Shown: positions 10,884-21,578 of the stretch, piece by piece
Numbering within the stretch: position 1 is the stretch's first letter
Layout: each line of letters begins with the position of its first letter
Origin: Guadua angustifolia
Taxonomy: Eukaryota; Streptophyta; Magnoliopsida; Poales; Poaceae
NCBI GenBank assembly: GCA_036346375.1
Contig: CM070511.1
Coordinates: 14,136,001-14,200,000 of the forward strand
Reading direction: 5' to 3'
DNA length: 64,000 nucleotides
Program-made: the position numbers and the translations under genes
Notes under the pieces: model-generated
Told to the model about the DNA's origin: nothing
What the model saw: the letters and a program-made list of their open reading frames with translations, nothing else
The model's database searches: none

Positions 10884-11755
10884 TTTGTTATAAGATCTAA
10901 GGTACTGAAATCAGAGCAAAGGATAGAAGATTATTCATGCTGTAGATAAAACTTCATGCTCTACTAATTCTCCATGGATGATCAAGATATTAGGATGTAG
11001 ATAAAACTCCTTGTTCTCCCAATTACTGCATGTTCTATTCAAACAGTACAAATATATTAGGATTACCAATTAGAACTGCTTTAGAGGATCAAGATTTTTA
11101 AGAAATCATGAATAGTATATGAAAAAAGGTGTATTGAGTATATAGCATATGGTCATTCTGTTATCCTTGTAATGAGCTAATTGTGACATGAAATTCTTGA
11201 TACTTTACTAGACTATTTATAAATATATAGTATATACTTTCTTTCTATGCAATGCATCGTATTGACAATGTTATGGGCCAATGTTATGGGCATCATTCTG
11301 TTATGCAGTATATACTTTCTTTCTATGTATGTGTGAGATTTCGATATATTGTTACAATTTTCTTGTGCATGTTAAGGTGGTAAGAGTTCAAGGCTTAAGT
11401 CACTAAATTAAATTGTCTAGCCCATTTGTGATTGAGGTGAAGATTCTAAATCTTCATTTAAACCCAATAATCTGAGAGCAATCAAACTAGAGTTTCTGGT
11501 GAATTTTGAAATTTCTATTTTTATTGATCAGTTTCTATGTATATGTGAGATTTCTATGTATGTGTGAGATTTCTATGTATATGTGAAGTTTGAAATGTAT
11601 ATGTATCATGTCAAATGAATATGTATCATGTGAATTATTCTAATTTCTGGTGAATTTTGAAATTTCTATGTATATGTGAAGTTTCTACATATATGTGAGA
11701 TTTGTATGTATATGTGTCCCTACAAGCCCGCCAAGACTACCTGCAGACTAGCTTA
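10884..11755. repeat. AT-rich DNA with short tandem repeats
   Basis: No gene is seen. From about 11530 to 11720 there are repeated copies of a ~22-bp motif (TTTCTATGTATATGTGAGAT and variants). Two copies of AGTATATACTTTCTTTCTATG lie near 11230 and 11306. Confidence 0.6.
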
Positions 11756-12056
11756 AACTTGTCAAGATTTTCTCTTTTTGTAACTCTCGGTATATAATGA
11801 ATTTAATCTTGAAATTTCATATGTAGGCTACATATGTATAAAATTGTAGGTTCAGATTCATTATATTCTGAGAGTTATAAAAAAGAGAAAATTCTGACAA
11901 GTTTAAGCTCTTTAAACTTGTCAGAATTTTCTCTTTTTTGTAACTCTCGGTATATAATGAATCTGAACCTACAATTTTATACATAGGTAGCCTACGTATG
12001 AAATTTCAAGATCAAATTCATTATATACCGAGAGTTACAAAAAAGAGAAAATCCTA
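11756..12056. repeat. 301-bp near-perfect palindrome made of two foldbacks
   Basis: The left half (about 11756-11907) and right half (about 11913-12056) are reverse complements with only a few mismatches. Each half is itself a foldback with ~45-bp arms beginning near TTTTCTCTTTTTGTAACTCT, so that arm occurs four times in alternating orientation. The centre is near 11910 (TTTAAGCTCTTTAAA). This fits an inverted duplication of a ~150-bp MITE-like element. Its transcript would form a long hairpin. Confidence 0.85.
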
Positions 12057-12487
12057 CAATTTTATGTGTATGTATATTTTGTTGACCAAAAATGTATGTG
12101 TTTAAAAATATATATATGTGACCTTGAAAGATGTATGTGTATAAACATATATATTTGTGTGTATAAATATGTATGTGTATAAAAAGTGACATATCACAAT
12201 CCCGAAAATAACTGTACAAAATAATATGAAAAAATTCATATATTCTTAAGAATATATTTGCTTAATAAAAAATAATGAATCATTCTTATTCCACACTAAA
12301 ATGATTTTAAAAAAAATAAGCCCCTGCAAGTTCAAGAGGCGAAGTCACGAGAGCGTCCGGTACACCAAGAGGCGAAGTCATGAGGAGGCAGGCTCGCTTG
12401 AAATGGACTTGGTTGTTGTCTTCTTCTGCGTACCACTGTCCATAGGCTTCCTCTTGCGTATATGCCATGGCTCGAGATATAGAGATC
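12057..12487. other. AT-rich DNA, no gene seen
   Basis: 12057-12190 is rich in ATATGTGTAT-type repeats. 12320-12480 holds two copies of CAAGAGGCGAAGTCA, about 40 bp apart. No convincing coding region. Confidence 0.4.
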
Positions 12488-12493
12488 AGATTG

Positions 12494-12604
12494 GGCGGTT
12501 AAGAACAATAACCGTCACAGATAACGCTATCTGTGGCGGTTAAGAACAATAACCGCCACAGATAACGTTATCTGTGACGGTTATTGTTCTTAACCGCCAC
12601 AGAT
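12494..12604. repeat. CACTA-type subterminal inverted repeats
   Basis: Three units of the form GGCGGTTAAGAACAATAACC GCC with flanking CACAGATA/TATCTGTG. The last two units form a near-perfect 76-bp palindrome (about 12529-12604) centred on AACGTT. The GTGGCGGTT core matches the arrays of elements A and B. Confidence 0.8.
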
Positions 12605-12734
12605 ACTCCCTCCCACGCCATAGATACAGATGACAATCATAATAAACTCCAGGAAGCATGCATAACTCTAAAAACTGCTATCGGCGTGCTATACACCAGG
12701 TTACCCTCTTCGCCGCACAGAAGCGCGCGTGGCC

Positions 12735-13062
12735 CACATGGCGGTCTAGTAGGCGGGTGGGTGTTTACACCGCCTCTGACGCCGACCACGTGGCGCGCGG
12801 CGAAGCAGTGGGTGACCACGCCGCCGCCGGCGCCCGATCACGTGGCAACTGGCGGCGATTGGCGAAGCACATCCACCATCGGTGCCGCCCACGTGGCGCT
12901 GCGGCGGCGGTGTGGCGACCACGCCGCTGCCGGCGCCCGCCCACGTGGCGGCTCGGGCGCGCGATTGGCGAGCACGCCCAGCCCACCGGGTGCCGGTCCA
13001 CGTGGCGCGCGGGCGAGCAGATGGGCGACCACGCCCTGCTCGCCCGGCGTCCAGCCCACGTG
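12735..13062. repeat. GC-rich tandem array with a G-box in each unit
   Basis: Six exact CACGTG hexamers, all within CACGTGGC, occur at 12787, 12839, 12890, 12942, 12999 and 13057. A degenerate CACATG lies one period earlier at 12735. The spacing is 52, 51, 52, 57 and 58 bp, and GGCGACCACGCC-like blocks recur between them. CACGTGGC is the known core of G-box/ABRE sites. Long open frames on both strands here follow from base composition and repetition and are not taken as genes. Confidence 0.85.
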
Positions 13063-13155
13063 GCATGCGGGCGAGCACACCTCGTTTGTTTCGCTGCCAT
13101 GCAAAAGGGTGGAATGCGGTGGCTTCATCCTGAAGTTTCCTTCGCCACCGTACCG

Positions 13156-13751
13156 TGTCAGAGACAGGCCTGCTGTACCATGCATGTCGGTCCCAAGGAA
13201 TTCTGCTACAAGCCCGTTCCTCTGACACCTCACACCTACCCGTGGCAGAGGGGTCACATTCCGGAAGAACCGAGCGAAGGCATGCGCTGGCATTAATTAG
13301 CCCCGAAGGAACGGGACAACGCATAAAGGTGTAGTAAATGCATGTAAGATAAACATGATGACATCCCTCCCCCATTTGACTCATGTAAGCCCGTGCATAT
13401 AAGGGCACTTGAGAGCGTAGAGGAGAGGGGGGGGAAGGAGGAGGAGAGGAAGAAAAAGAGAGGGGAAAAAGATAGACTCAACAGAAGAGCTGGTCACCAG
13501 CAAGCTCTGTAACCAAATCCAAAATACTCAATCCAAAATCAGGCAGGACGTAAGGCTGTTACCCTTCTTTGAGGGGGGCCTGAACATGGGTAAAATCGGT
13601 GTGTTCATTGACTTGAAGAGGCACTAGGATTCGTTAGTGTGAGAGGTACTGGGGTTTCCCTCTGCTAGGGTTAGCCAATTACCAAAGCCACCCCCCTATC
13701 GAACTAAACCCGGTCTGTAGACTTGGGCCTGCCAGGTAGAATACGCCGACA
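13156..13751 (+). mobile_element. Solo or partial LTR of a retrotransposon
   Basis: The segment starts TGTCAGAGAC and ends CGCCGACA (TG...CA). It has a TATA-like ATATAAGG at 13397-13404, a purine tract at about 13415-13475, and a downstream block (GACGTAAGGCTGTTACCC) typical of grass LTR R/U5 regions. No matching 5-bp duplications are seen (TACCG on the left, ACTGC on the right), so it may be truncated or mis-bounded. The family is not identified. Confidence 0.5.
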
Positions 13752-14110
13752 ACTGCAGAAATCATAATAAACCATGTTGCATATGACAATACATGATTTT
13801 TTTCTTCCATACATTAATACATATGAAGCATGTATAACATAAGTCCTACAAGCATTTAAATGTTTATATCCTAGAGCACATAAAAAATGAGTAAACAGAA
13901 TTATTCAAGCTACTACATTTCCTCAAGAGCTACGTAAACCTGAATTCAATTGAACAAGACTCCACCATCGCTTAGTCGAGACTTCAAGTTTCAAGTTTTC
14001 TCATCAAAATCATGCATATTTATTTCCTATTAATTCCACAGAAATGTACATTTCTTACATCACATTTCCATTACTCCATATAAATGGCGACATGTTGCCA
14101 TTACTCCTAG
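13752..14110. other. 3' flank of the element A transposase gene
   Basis: AT-rich. The part at about 13985-14110 is homologous (reverse complement) to 37604-37730 downstream of the element B transposase. No gene. Confidence 0.6.
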
Positions 14111-17100
14111 CTAATTATTTTCTTTCACAATTTGGCCTTTCAGTGATCATCGCGATGATAGGTAACTTCTTAAGTGGTTTCTTCCTCGGGCTCGATGTCA
14201 TTATGTCATGAAAGGAGGCAACTCATCAAACTGGTTGTACTCTTCCTCATCCACGACATTCTCAACTCCAACGATCCTTCTTTTTCCTTGCGTAACTACA
14301 TGGCGCTTCTTATCTGCCGGGTCGATTATGTAGAATACTTGTGCTACTTGATTCAGAAGTACGAATGGTTCGCCTCAGATCCGACATGTTCGATGTCCAC
14401 AAGAGTAAAGCCGTACTTGTCCACCTTGACACCATTCGGGAGTCGTACCCAATGACATCGAAACACCGGGATCTTGAAAATGCAGTAGTCCAGCTCCCAA
14501 ATCTCCTCTATGAACCCATAGTAGGTGCTCTTCGTACTGCTTGTGTTGTCGTAGGCATCTATACGGACACCACTATTTTGGTAAGTGCTCTTGCTATCCT
14601 GAGCTCTCGTGTAAAATGTATATCCATTGATGTCATATCCTTGCCATGTCGTGATTGTACCTGAAGGCCCTTTTGCCAACCACCTCAATGTAACACTCGT
14701 TTCTTCACCAGACATGTGCTCCCTAAACCAATGACTGAACAAACGATTGTGCTCTTTTGTTATCCAAATCTCTGACTTTCCTCGGTTTTCCCTCCTTAGC
14801 TTACCCTTGTGTATGTCCATATACGGGCACACCTCAAGTGATCAAGGTAATCTCGTGAAATGGGATTGTTCGAACAAAATATTATCGTAAGAATTTGTAG
14901 ATTTCTTTCCTATTACACCTTTCCCACCTAGCCTACCCTCATGGCGAGATACAGGCACTCCTACCGGTTCGACCTCCTCCATGTAATCGACACAGAACTC
15001 AATAACCTCCTCGCTTGCATAACCTTCTACAATTGAGCCTTCCGCGAGATCGACACGTACATATTTCTTCATAACACCCATATACCTTTCAAATGGGTAC
15101 ATCTCGATGCAGAATACGAGGTCAGAATATTTATCTCATTGACAAGGTGAACAATGAGATGAACCATGATATCAAAAATGATGGGGAAAATACATCTCCA
15201 CCGGCACGTAGTCTTTACCACACCACTGAAGTTCATAAAGTCGAACGGATCGATGACCTTCGTGAAATCGTGTTGAAGAAGGAACACAACCTCGTGATTG
15301 CCTCTCGGACCTTGTCCGCAAAACACCTCTAATTGCAACAGGAGCATTTGTGTCATCATCACATGACAATCATGAGACTTCATGCCGCTTAACTTCAAAT
15401 CTTTCATCGATACCAGTTTCTTGATGTTTGCGAGTAATCGGACGGAACTTTCACGCCATGCGAGCACTTGCGCACTTGCTTTCTTTTCTTACTCAAAGTG
15501 TAGCAAGTCAGGGGAAGGTAAAGCCGGCCTTTCCTGTCTTGAGGATGTAGCTCGCTCGATTTTCATGTCTTCCAGATCCCTTCGTGCCTTCATCCATCCT
15601 TTGTTTTGCTAGGAATATTCAAGAAAAGACCAACCACGCTGTCACATACATTCTTTTCTACATCCATGACGCCGATGCAAAGGTCGAACTTCCAAGTCCT
15701 TCCAGTAGGGTAAGTCCCAAAAGATGGATCTCTTCTTCCACATGGTTTTCTCAGTATGGGACCGCAATATATTACCAGTACTCCCCTTTCCAAGTACAAC
15801 ATTAAGATCCCTAGCCATATCATACACCTCTTCCCCATGAAGACGCCTTGGAGCTAAACCGTCCTCCTTTGTCCCGTCAATTGTTTCTTCATATTGCGGC
15901 ACGGATGATTCCTCTGAAGGAACCTCCGGTGACGCATGTACACTGCTTTTCCTCGAGTTGTTGAGCCACACACTAGCGGTTTCATCCATGCATTTGGGGC
16001 ATGCTTTGACTCCTTTTATAGTACGACCGACAAAGTTACCAAGCCGCAGAAAATCATTGATGGTGCGAACAACAATGCGCATAGAGTGAAGTACTCGCTT
16101 GTACTCGCCCCATACCGCACACCTTCGCTCCACAATATCACAAGATCTTCCACCAATGGTTGTAGGTATACATCAATATCGCTGCCGAGTTGTCTCGCCC
16201 TTGGATAAGCAAATACATCATAATGTACTTTCGCTTCATACACAACTGTGGTGGAAGGTTGTATATACACGAGTCACGTGCCAAGTGCTATGAATGCTGC
16301 TCATGTTACCGAAAGGATTCATTCCATCCGTACTCAAGCCAAACCTTACATTCCTCGCCTCAGTTCAAGTTCTCCTTGAAGAGTCTATCGATGGTTCTCC
16401 ATCGCGTAATCACCGGTGTCTCGCTTTTCCATCCCTCTTACGGTCTTCCGAGTGCCATCGCATCAATTTGGCGTGCTTTTTGTTTCCAAATAAACGCTTC
16501 AAACGAGGTATTACTTGCAAATACCACACCACTTTTATGGAGCTCCTTTCTTCACCTCGATAGCTTTGTCATCATCGCCTTACGCTTGTATCGCGATGCT
16601 TTGCACACCGGACATACATGAATGTCTGCATAGTCTTTGCGATAGAGTATACAGTCGTTTGGACAAGCATGTATTCTTTCTACTTCCAATCCCAAGGGAC
16701 ATACAACCTTCTTAGCTAGATACGTGGTTTTAGGCAACACATTTCTCTCAGGCAGTATGTCCGCTAAGAGATGTAACAACGCCGTGAAACTCTTGTCGGA
16801 CCAACCATTGGCTGCCTTCAATTTCAGCAGCGAGAGCACCGTGTGCAACTTTGTGTATTCCTCCTTACAACCCGGGAACAAAGGTTTCTCCGAATCCTCC
16901 ATCAAACCCTTGAATTGATTAAACTCTCTCTGACTAGTGTAGTTCTCTTCTGCATCGCGCAACATTTGAGCCAGATTAATGTTGTCATCGACGACCAACC
17001 TATCCTCGTCGGATCCATAACTGATGTCAGCTGCCACATTGCCGGCTCCATCGTCGTCGACGTTATCACGTTGAAGTATGATCTCCTCTTCACCGTGCCT

Positions 17101-17319
17101 TGTCCAACATGTATAGCCAGGTACAAAACCCCTCCGGATCAAGTGCAAATGGATATGGTTTTTGTTCGAAAACATCTTCTCATTCTTGCAATCAATGCAT
17201 GGACAAGTATGTACTCGTCTTCTTTTGCAAGTCGTTCTCCTCGGTGCCCTTAGAAAAACAAACACCGTCGATATATTCTTGGTGCAACGGTTCGCATCGT
17301 ACATCCATCTCCGGTCCAT
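14111..17319 (-). pseudogene. TNP2-type transposase of CACTA element A, broken
   Basis: The start codon at 17319 follows a CTATAG acceptor. The first 255 codons are open (to 16552) and carry the transposase-associated domain (MDRRWMYDAN; CPCIDCKNEKMF; GYTCWTRHGEE), an acidic stretch, and the Cys-rich CPLGLEVERIHACPNDC / CPVCKASRY region. The TNP2 core follows in several frames at about 16500-15590 (VKACPKCMDETASVWL; IFWDLPYWKDL). The DUF4218-like region is at about 15470-14960 (MKSHDCHVMMTQ; FDIMVHLIVHLVNE; MYPFERYMGVMKKYV). The DUF4216-like region is at about 14830-14360 (WQGYDINGYTFY), with the tail ending at the stop at 14113-14111. Frameshifts and stops separate the pieces. It is the most complete TNP2 copy of this family in the window. 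Confidence 0.88.
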
Positions 17320-18060
17320 CTATAGTTCATTAATTTAAGTAATTTATTAATATCTAAAAATCTTAATTAAATAAATTGTTATTCAATATTCAACAATATC
17401 CACTAACCGACAACATTAATTCTAAGTAAATGTTGCAAACTTAATTAATTAATTTTAATATATACTCATACGTAACCAAAAATTATATATATCCTCCTAA
17501 GATCAACATAATAAATTCCTCACCTCAAAATTTCATGATCACCCAACTACCATATTAACTAAAATTTATTTATCATTCACATCCAACAATCTTAATTACA
17601 TAAATTGGGTTTATATGCTTCATAAAAATTCACTAACAAGACCCACTAATGGAGCAAGATGTATATGCACGCTAACAAAAAAAAAAAGAAAAAATATTAA
17701 CTACGTAATTTTTATACATATCCTTCTAAGAGCAACATAATAAATTTCCTCATCTCAAAATGCAAGGCAATTAACTTCATGATCACCCATCTATCATATT
17801 AACTATAATTTATTTTTCATTAATATCCAATAATCGTAAATACATAAATTTGACATATGCTTGACAAAAATTCATCATCTAAATAAGGTAGAGAGCTTAA
17901 TCTAACACAGCAAGGTAATAAATTCATCATCTACAAATTGCTAGGTAAATAAAAAACATACTAAATGTAGACCTTGCATCTAAACCTTAATTAAGCTAGG
18001 AATAAACCTTTAGTGGCAATTTTACAGTACAAATGAAGAGAGGAGACATATTTTACACAC
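17320..18060 (-). other. 5' leader intron of the element A transposase gene
   Basis: The donor GTGTGTA (after CCAAG, - strand, at 18060) and the acceptor CTATAG before the ATG define a 741-bp intron. The sequence is AT-rich with no coding content. Element B has a matching intron of about 794 bp once nested element C is removed. Confidence 0.65.
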
Positions 18061-18190
18061 CTTGGAAAAATTCTAGGAAGTAGAAGCACAAGATCTTGGC
18101 CAAACAAAATCTGAAATCAAAAAGCTGAGTTTTGTTCTCGGGGAGGAAGATGACCAGCGACAGGGGAACAACGGATATTTATAGAAAACA
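18061..18190 (-). promoter_or_regulatory. TATA box and non-coding leader exon of element A
   Basis: On the - strand, TCTATAAATA lies at about 18175-18185 and is followed by a leader containing TCATCTTCCTCCCCGAG. The same TATA and leader occur at 20141-20263 in element B. The leader ends at the splice donor at 18061/18060. Transcription start is inferred. Confidence 0.6.
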
Positions 18191-18427
18191 TTATTAGTGG
18201 CGGTTCTAAAACCAAACCGTCACAGAAAATGTATTATTAGTGACGGTTCCATCTACCAACCGCCACAAATAGTCCCAGCGTTATCAGTGGCGGTTTTTGG
18301 ATGAAACCGCCACAAATGGTCCTCCCGCCAATTTCTATATAGAACCACCACTGATACATGTATTTGTGACGGTTCCAAAAGAACCGCCATAAATAGGGCG
18401 TCACCTATGTGCTGTTTTGTAGTAGTG
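18191..18427. repeat. 5' terminus and subterminal inverted-repeat array of element A
   Basis: Several units pair GTGGCGGTT with AACCGCCAC around short variable spacers, for example near 18196-18250, 18270-18325 and 18350-18400. They end in CGTCACCTATGTGCTG and the terminus TTTTGTAGTAGTG. Such arrays are the expected binding sites for CACTA accessory proteins. Confidence 0.85.
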
Positions 18428-18462
18428 TTTTCCGTTGAAATGCACGTGTTGTTAACTACTTT

Positions 18463-18761
18463 ACTCCTATTTCTTTAACAATCCTTCCGTTTTTGTATAT
18501 ACTTGGCACATTTGACTTGTGCACGTATATTGAAGCAATCATTTTTTGTTGAGTTACGACAAAAACCCCATCATAACTAACTCCAATTCATTCGTACTTA
18601 ATTGTTTTGTCTGGATGGCACAAACAAACAAGGAGGTGCAAATATATAGCAAGGTACTAATTAACAAGGAGAAACTTCATCGAGAATAGCTAAGTGCCAA
18701 ATATTTGTGAAAGAAAATTTTCGTAAAAAAAATGCCTAGTATATAAAATTGGAGGGAGTGC
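18463..18761. mobile_element. Possible Stowaway-like MITE, degenerate
   Basis: TTCCGTTTTTGTATATAC near 18485-18502 and the inverted counterpart GTATATAAAATTGGAGGGAG near 18739-18758 resemble the CTCCCTCCG termini of grass Stowaway MITEs. The outer ends and TA duplications are not clean. Confidence 0.3.
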
Positions 18762-18851
18762 TTAATTTAAGAGAAATTTTACGATGCATAACATGAGTAG
18801 TAAATAGCAGTAGCAGAAATTAGATCTAGTCGTACATTTCTCAAGGGTATT

Positions 18852-19440
18852 ATGGACTTTGGATCTCCTCCCCCTGTTGACCTTCTTGTTCATCTATTGT
18901 GGACCTCTTCCCCCCCCCCCCCCCACCGCCCTTTGATTCGGTACGCGTTTTTGTTGCCCTCTGTTTTCCGCCACTGCCATTTCGGTCCTGTTGACACCGC
19001 GGCCTTTGCCTTCATGTCGCTAGCCTTCCGAATCGTGAGGACTCCAAGGCCGGTGCCCACCTCTGCCTTCCTATCTGCGGCCTCCTGGATCGTGATGACG
19101 CCACTGCTGGCACCCTCCCAGATCTTCACAATGATGCATCCTCCAGCAACCCGATTTGTGACAATGGCGTGGCTTCCACCCTACTGGTTGTTGTCTATAG
19201 CACGGTCGGCGCCCTCCCAGATTGTGACGACGCCACGGCCTCCGCATCCCTATTTCTATCGACGGCGCGACTGACGCTTTCTCGGTTTGTGTTGACGTCG
19301 ACACCTAGGCCGCCCATGTCCTGTTGATGCAGACGACACCTAGGATCACCTCCTCCCTCCAGAAGATACCGAGTGGCTACCGCCACAATCTTCATGCACC
19401 GTACTGCCATCTGCAAGTGAACAATTTATTGCCACAGAAT
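18852..19440. repeat. GC-rich, imperfect coding-like minisatellite
   Basis: A GC-rich block between elements A and B. A motif like CCCAGATTGTGACGACGCCA recurs with divergence about every 55-70 bp (near 19028, 19088, 19117, 19154 and 19215). The + frame from 18852 is open for 140 codons with repeated IVMTP/IVTTP-like peptides. A run of 14 C lies at about 18910-18923. It may be a remnant of a repetitive protein gene or simply a minisatellite. No known domain is seen. Confidence 0.45.
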
Positions 19441-19721
19441 GTTAACAATTTGTTGGCTTGACAGAGCAAAACATTCAGATCCAAAGTTTTGGCAGAAGCA
19501 CTGAAAAAATGCACTTCCATTCAAAATAAAAAGAGACAATTACACTACTACCCCTCGTATGATTTCTACTACCGGTGAAAGTAAAACTAAATTCTAATTA
19601 ATCTAAACCATTAATTCAAATAGAATGGATGATTAATATTTAATATTATGTACCGTAAAAGAGCTTTAATTTAATTAACTGCATGGTCCCCGCTGCCATT
19701 AGACTTCCTCCCATGCATATG

Positions 19722-20131
19722 CACTACTACAAAATAGCACATAGGTGACGTCCTATTTGTGGCGGTTCTTTTGGAACCATCACAAATACATGTATCAGTG
19801 GTGGGTCTATACGGAAATTGGCGGGAGAACCATTTGTGGCGGTTTCATCAAAAAACTGCCACTGATAATATATTATCTGTGGCGGTTTTTATTTGAAACT
19901 GCCACAGATAACGATGGGACTATTTGTGGCAGTTCCAGCCAAAAATCGCCACAGATAACTCATTTATCTGTGGCGGTTTGCTTTTGGTACCGCCACTGAT
20001 AAGGTTGGGACTATTTGTGGCAGTTTTTAGTTGGAACCGTCACAGATAATAAATTATCTGTGGTGGTTTGTTTTTAGAACTGCCACTGATATAATTATCT
20101 ATGGCGGTTGTAATTTAAAACTGCCACAAAT
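19722..20131. repeat. 5' terminus and subterminal array of element B
   Basis: After the 17-bp terminus, about ten units of the type TATCTGTGGCGGTTT ... AACTGCCACAGATA follow with variable loops. The same family of units is at 18191-18427, 37956-38120 and 63521-63944. Confidence 0.88.
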
Positions 20132-20263
20132 AATTTTTTTCTATAAATACTACCTGTCACCAATCCCTGGTCATCTTCCTCCCCGAGAAGAAAAGATAGC
20201 TCTTTGATTTCAAATTTCGTTTGGCCAAAATATTGTGCTTCTACTTCCTAGAATTGTTTCAAG
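20132..20263 (+). promoter_or_regulatory. TATA box and leader exon of the element B transposase gene
   Basis: CTATAAATAC at 20141-20150 lies directly after the subterminal array. The leader (with TCATCTTCCTCCCCGAG) ends at 20263 before the donor GTGTGTAA. It aligns with the leader of element A. The intron runs to TATAG at 30183 and now contains the whole of element C. Confidence 0.65.
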
Positions 20264-20599
20264 GTGTGTAAATTGTGTCTCCTCCTTTCATTTGTAATGT
20301 GAAATTGCAATGTAAGGTTTATTCCTAGCTTAATTTAGGTTTAGATGCAAGGTTCATATTTAGTTTGTTTTTTATTTACTTAGCAATTTGTAGATGATGA
20401 ATTTATTACCTTGCTCTATTAGATTAAGTTGTCTACCTTACTTAGATGATGAACTTTTGGTCAAACATATATGAAATTTATTTAATTAATTAAGATTATT
20501 GGATATGAATGAAAAATACATTTTAGTTAATATGATAGATGGGTGATCATGAAGTTGCCTTGCATTTTGAGATGAGGAATTTGTTATGTTCACTACCAG

Positions 20600-20820
20600 A
20601 AAACTGAGATTTCATGAGGGTGCTATATTTTCGTGAGAGTTATAAACAAACCGCCACGAAAAAAAATATTTCGTGAAGGTGCTGCATAAACCCTCGTAAA
20701 AAATATATTTCGTGAAGGTGGTACATAAACCCTCATGAAAGTATATGTCCCGCCACGAAAATTACCTATTTTCATGTGGGTTATAATTTTCGTGAGTAAT
20801 AATTTTAACCGTCACGAAAT
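20600..20820. repeat. 5' subterminal repeats of element C
   Basis: Units such as TTTCGTGAAGGTGCTGCATA and AACCCTCATGAAAG alternate in both orientations. Variation is mostly in the spacer. Confidence 0.8.
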
Positions 20821-21334
20821 ATGTCTTCCGCTCGTGCACACAAGGCCACCACGATTTCCTTGTCGTGCCATACTTATTGTCCGCGTGCCATACTAGCGTT
20901 GGCACCGGCCACCGCCCGCAAGCCGTCTGCGTGCCACCGGCATTGGCGCCGGCCACTGCCCACGACGTGCACAATGGCGTTGGCGCCAGTTTCAGCTCCC
21001 ACGCACGTGAAACATTTCAGCTGGCCCGCCAAATGCTATACTATCTCCTTCACTTCTAACCCTAGCCCTTCGTTTCAGTACTCCCCAGTCTCCCGACAGT
21101 TCTCCTCCCCACCCCTTCGATGCGCCGCCTCCACCTCCGCCCCGCCCGGAACCGCCTCCGCCTCCGCCCCGCCCGGTGCCGCTTCCACCTCCTTCCCCTC
21201 CTGGCGCCGCCTCCGCCTCCGCCCGCCCCTACCCTGTGCTTGCGCCCTGCCGCTGCCGCCACCCTTGCTTCTTGCCCTCCCTCGAGCTCCACCGCCAGAT
21301 CCATTGGTTAGCACTTGCATCCTCTCATTGTGAA
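20821..21334 (+). other. GC-rich leader region of element C gene 1
   Basis: A GC-rich, Pro/Ala-coding-like stretch is open from 20821 to 21333 (170 codons). It includes repeats of CTCCGCCCCGCCCGG. Its position matches the 5' leader/first exon of other CACTA elements. Three overlapping frames on both strands are open, so the protein reading is doubtful. No known domain. Confidence 0.35.
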
Positions 21335-21578
21335 ATGCATGCTTATGTATGAATGATTTAAGTAGTTCCATATGGATGATTTAAGTAGCAGAGGTTCCAT
21401 ATAAATGATTTAAGTATCTTGGCTTGTGTTAGCTACATATTCTAAAGTGGTAGTGAAGTATTCAGACTTCCAGATTATTTATGTTGCTCTAGATCACAAC
21501 ACAATTATTCTAGCCTTTTCTTGCCGATGTATCTAAAGTCACCATCTTTTTAAAAAAGTAACAAAACAATGGCGTAAC

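Larger units (their letters stand above)
12488..18427 (-). mobile_element. CACTA element A (left boundary uncertain)
   Basis: On the - strand the element begins at 18427 with CACTACTACAAAACAGCACA, followed by a subterminal inverted-repeat array, a TATA box, a leader exon, an intron and a TNP2 gene. The first 17 bases match the element B terminus at 19722 except at one or two positions, and the leaders also match, so A and B are the same family. The distal end is not certain. Subterminal-type repeats reappear at 12494-12604, but I find no CACTAC terminus beside them, so the end may be lost. The base triplet outside 18427 is TTT. Confidence 0.65.

Noticed and set aside
12584..13408. Several overlapping open frames of over 200 codons on both strands
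   Set aside because: They arise from GC-rich tandem repeats lacking stops. No domain, and frames are open on both strands alike.
19722..20131. Regularly spaced repeats that could suggest a CRISPR array (also at 63521-63944)
   Set aside because: The units are inverted, variable and adjacent to CACTA termini in plant-type DNA. Spacers are not unique sequences of constant length.
20821..21334. A distinct Pro/Ala-rich protein gene
   Set aside because: Position and composition fit the leader of the element C transposase gene; overlapping frames are also open.
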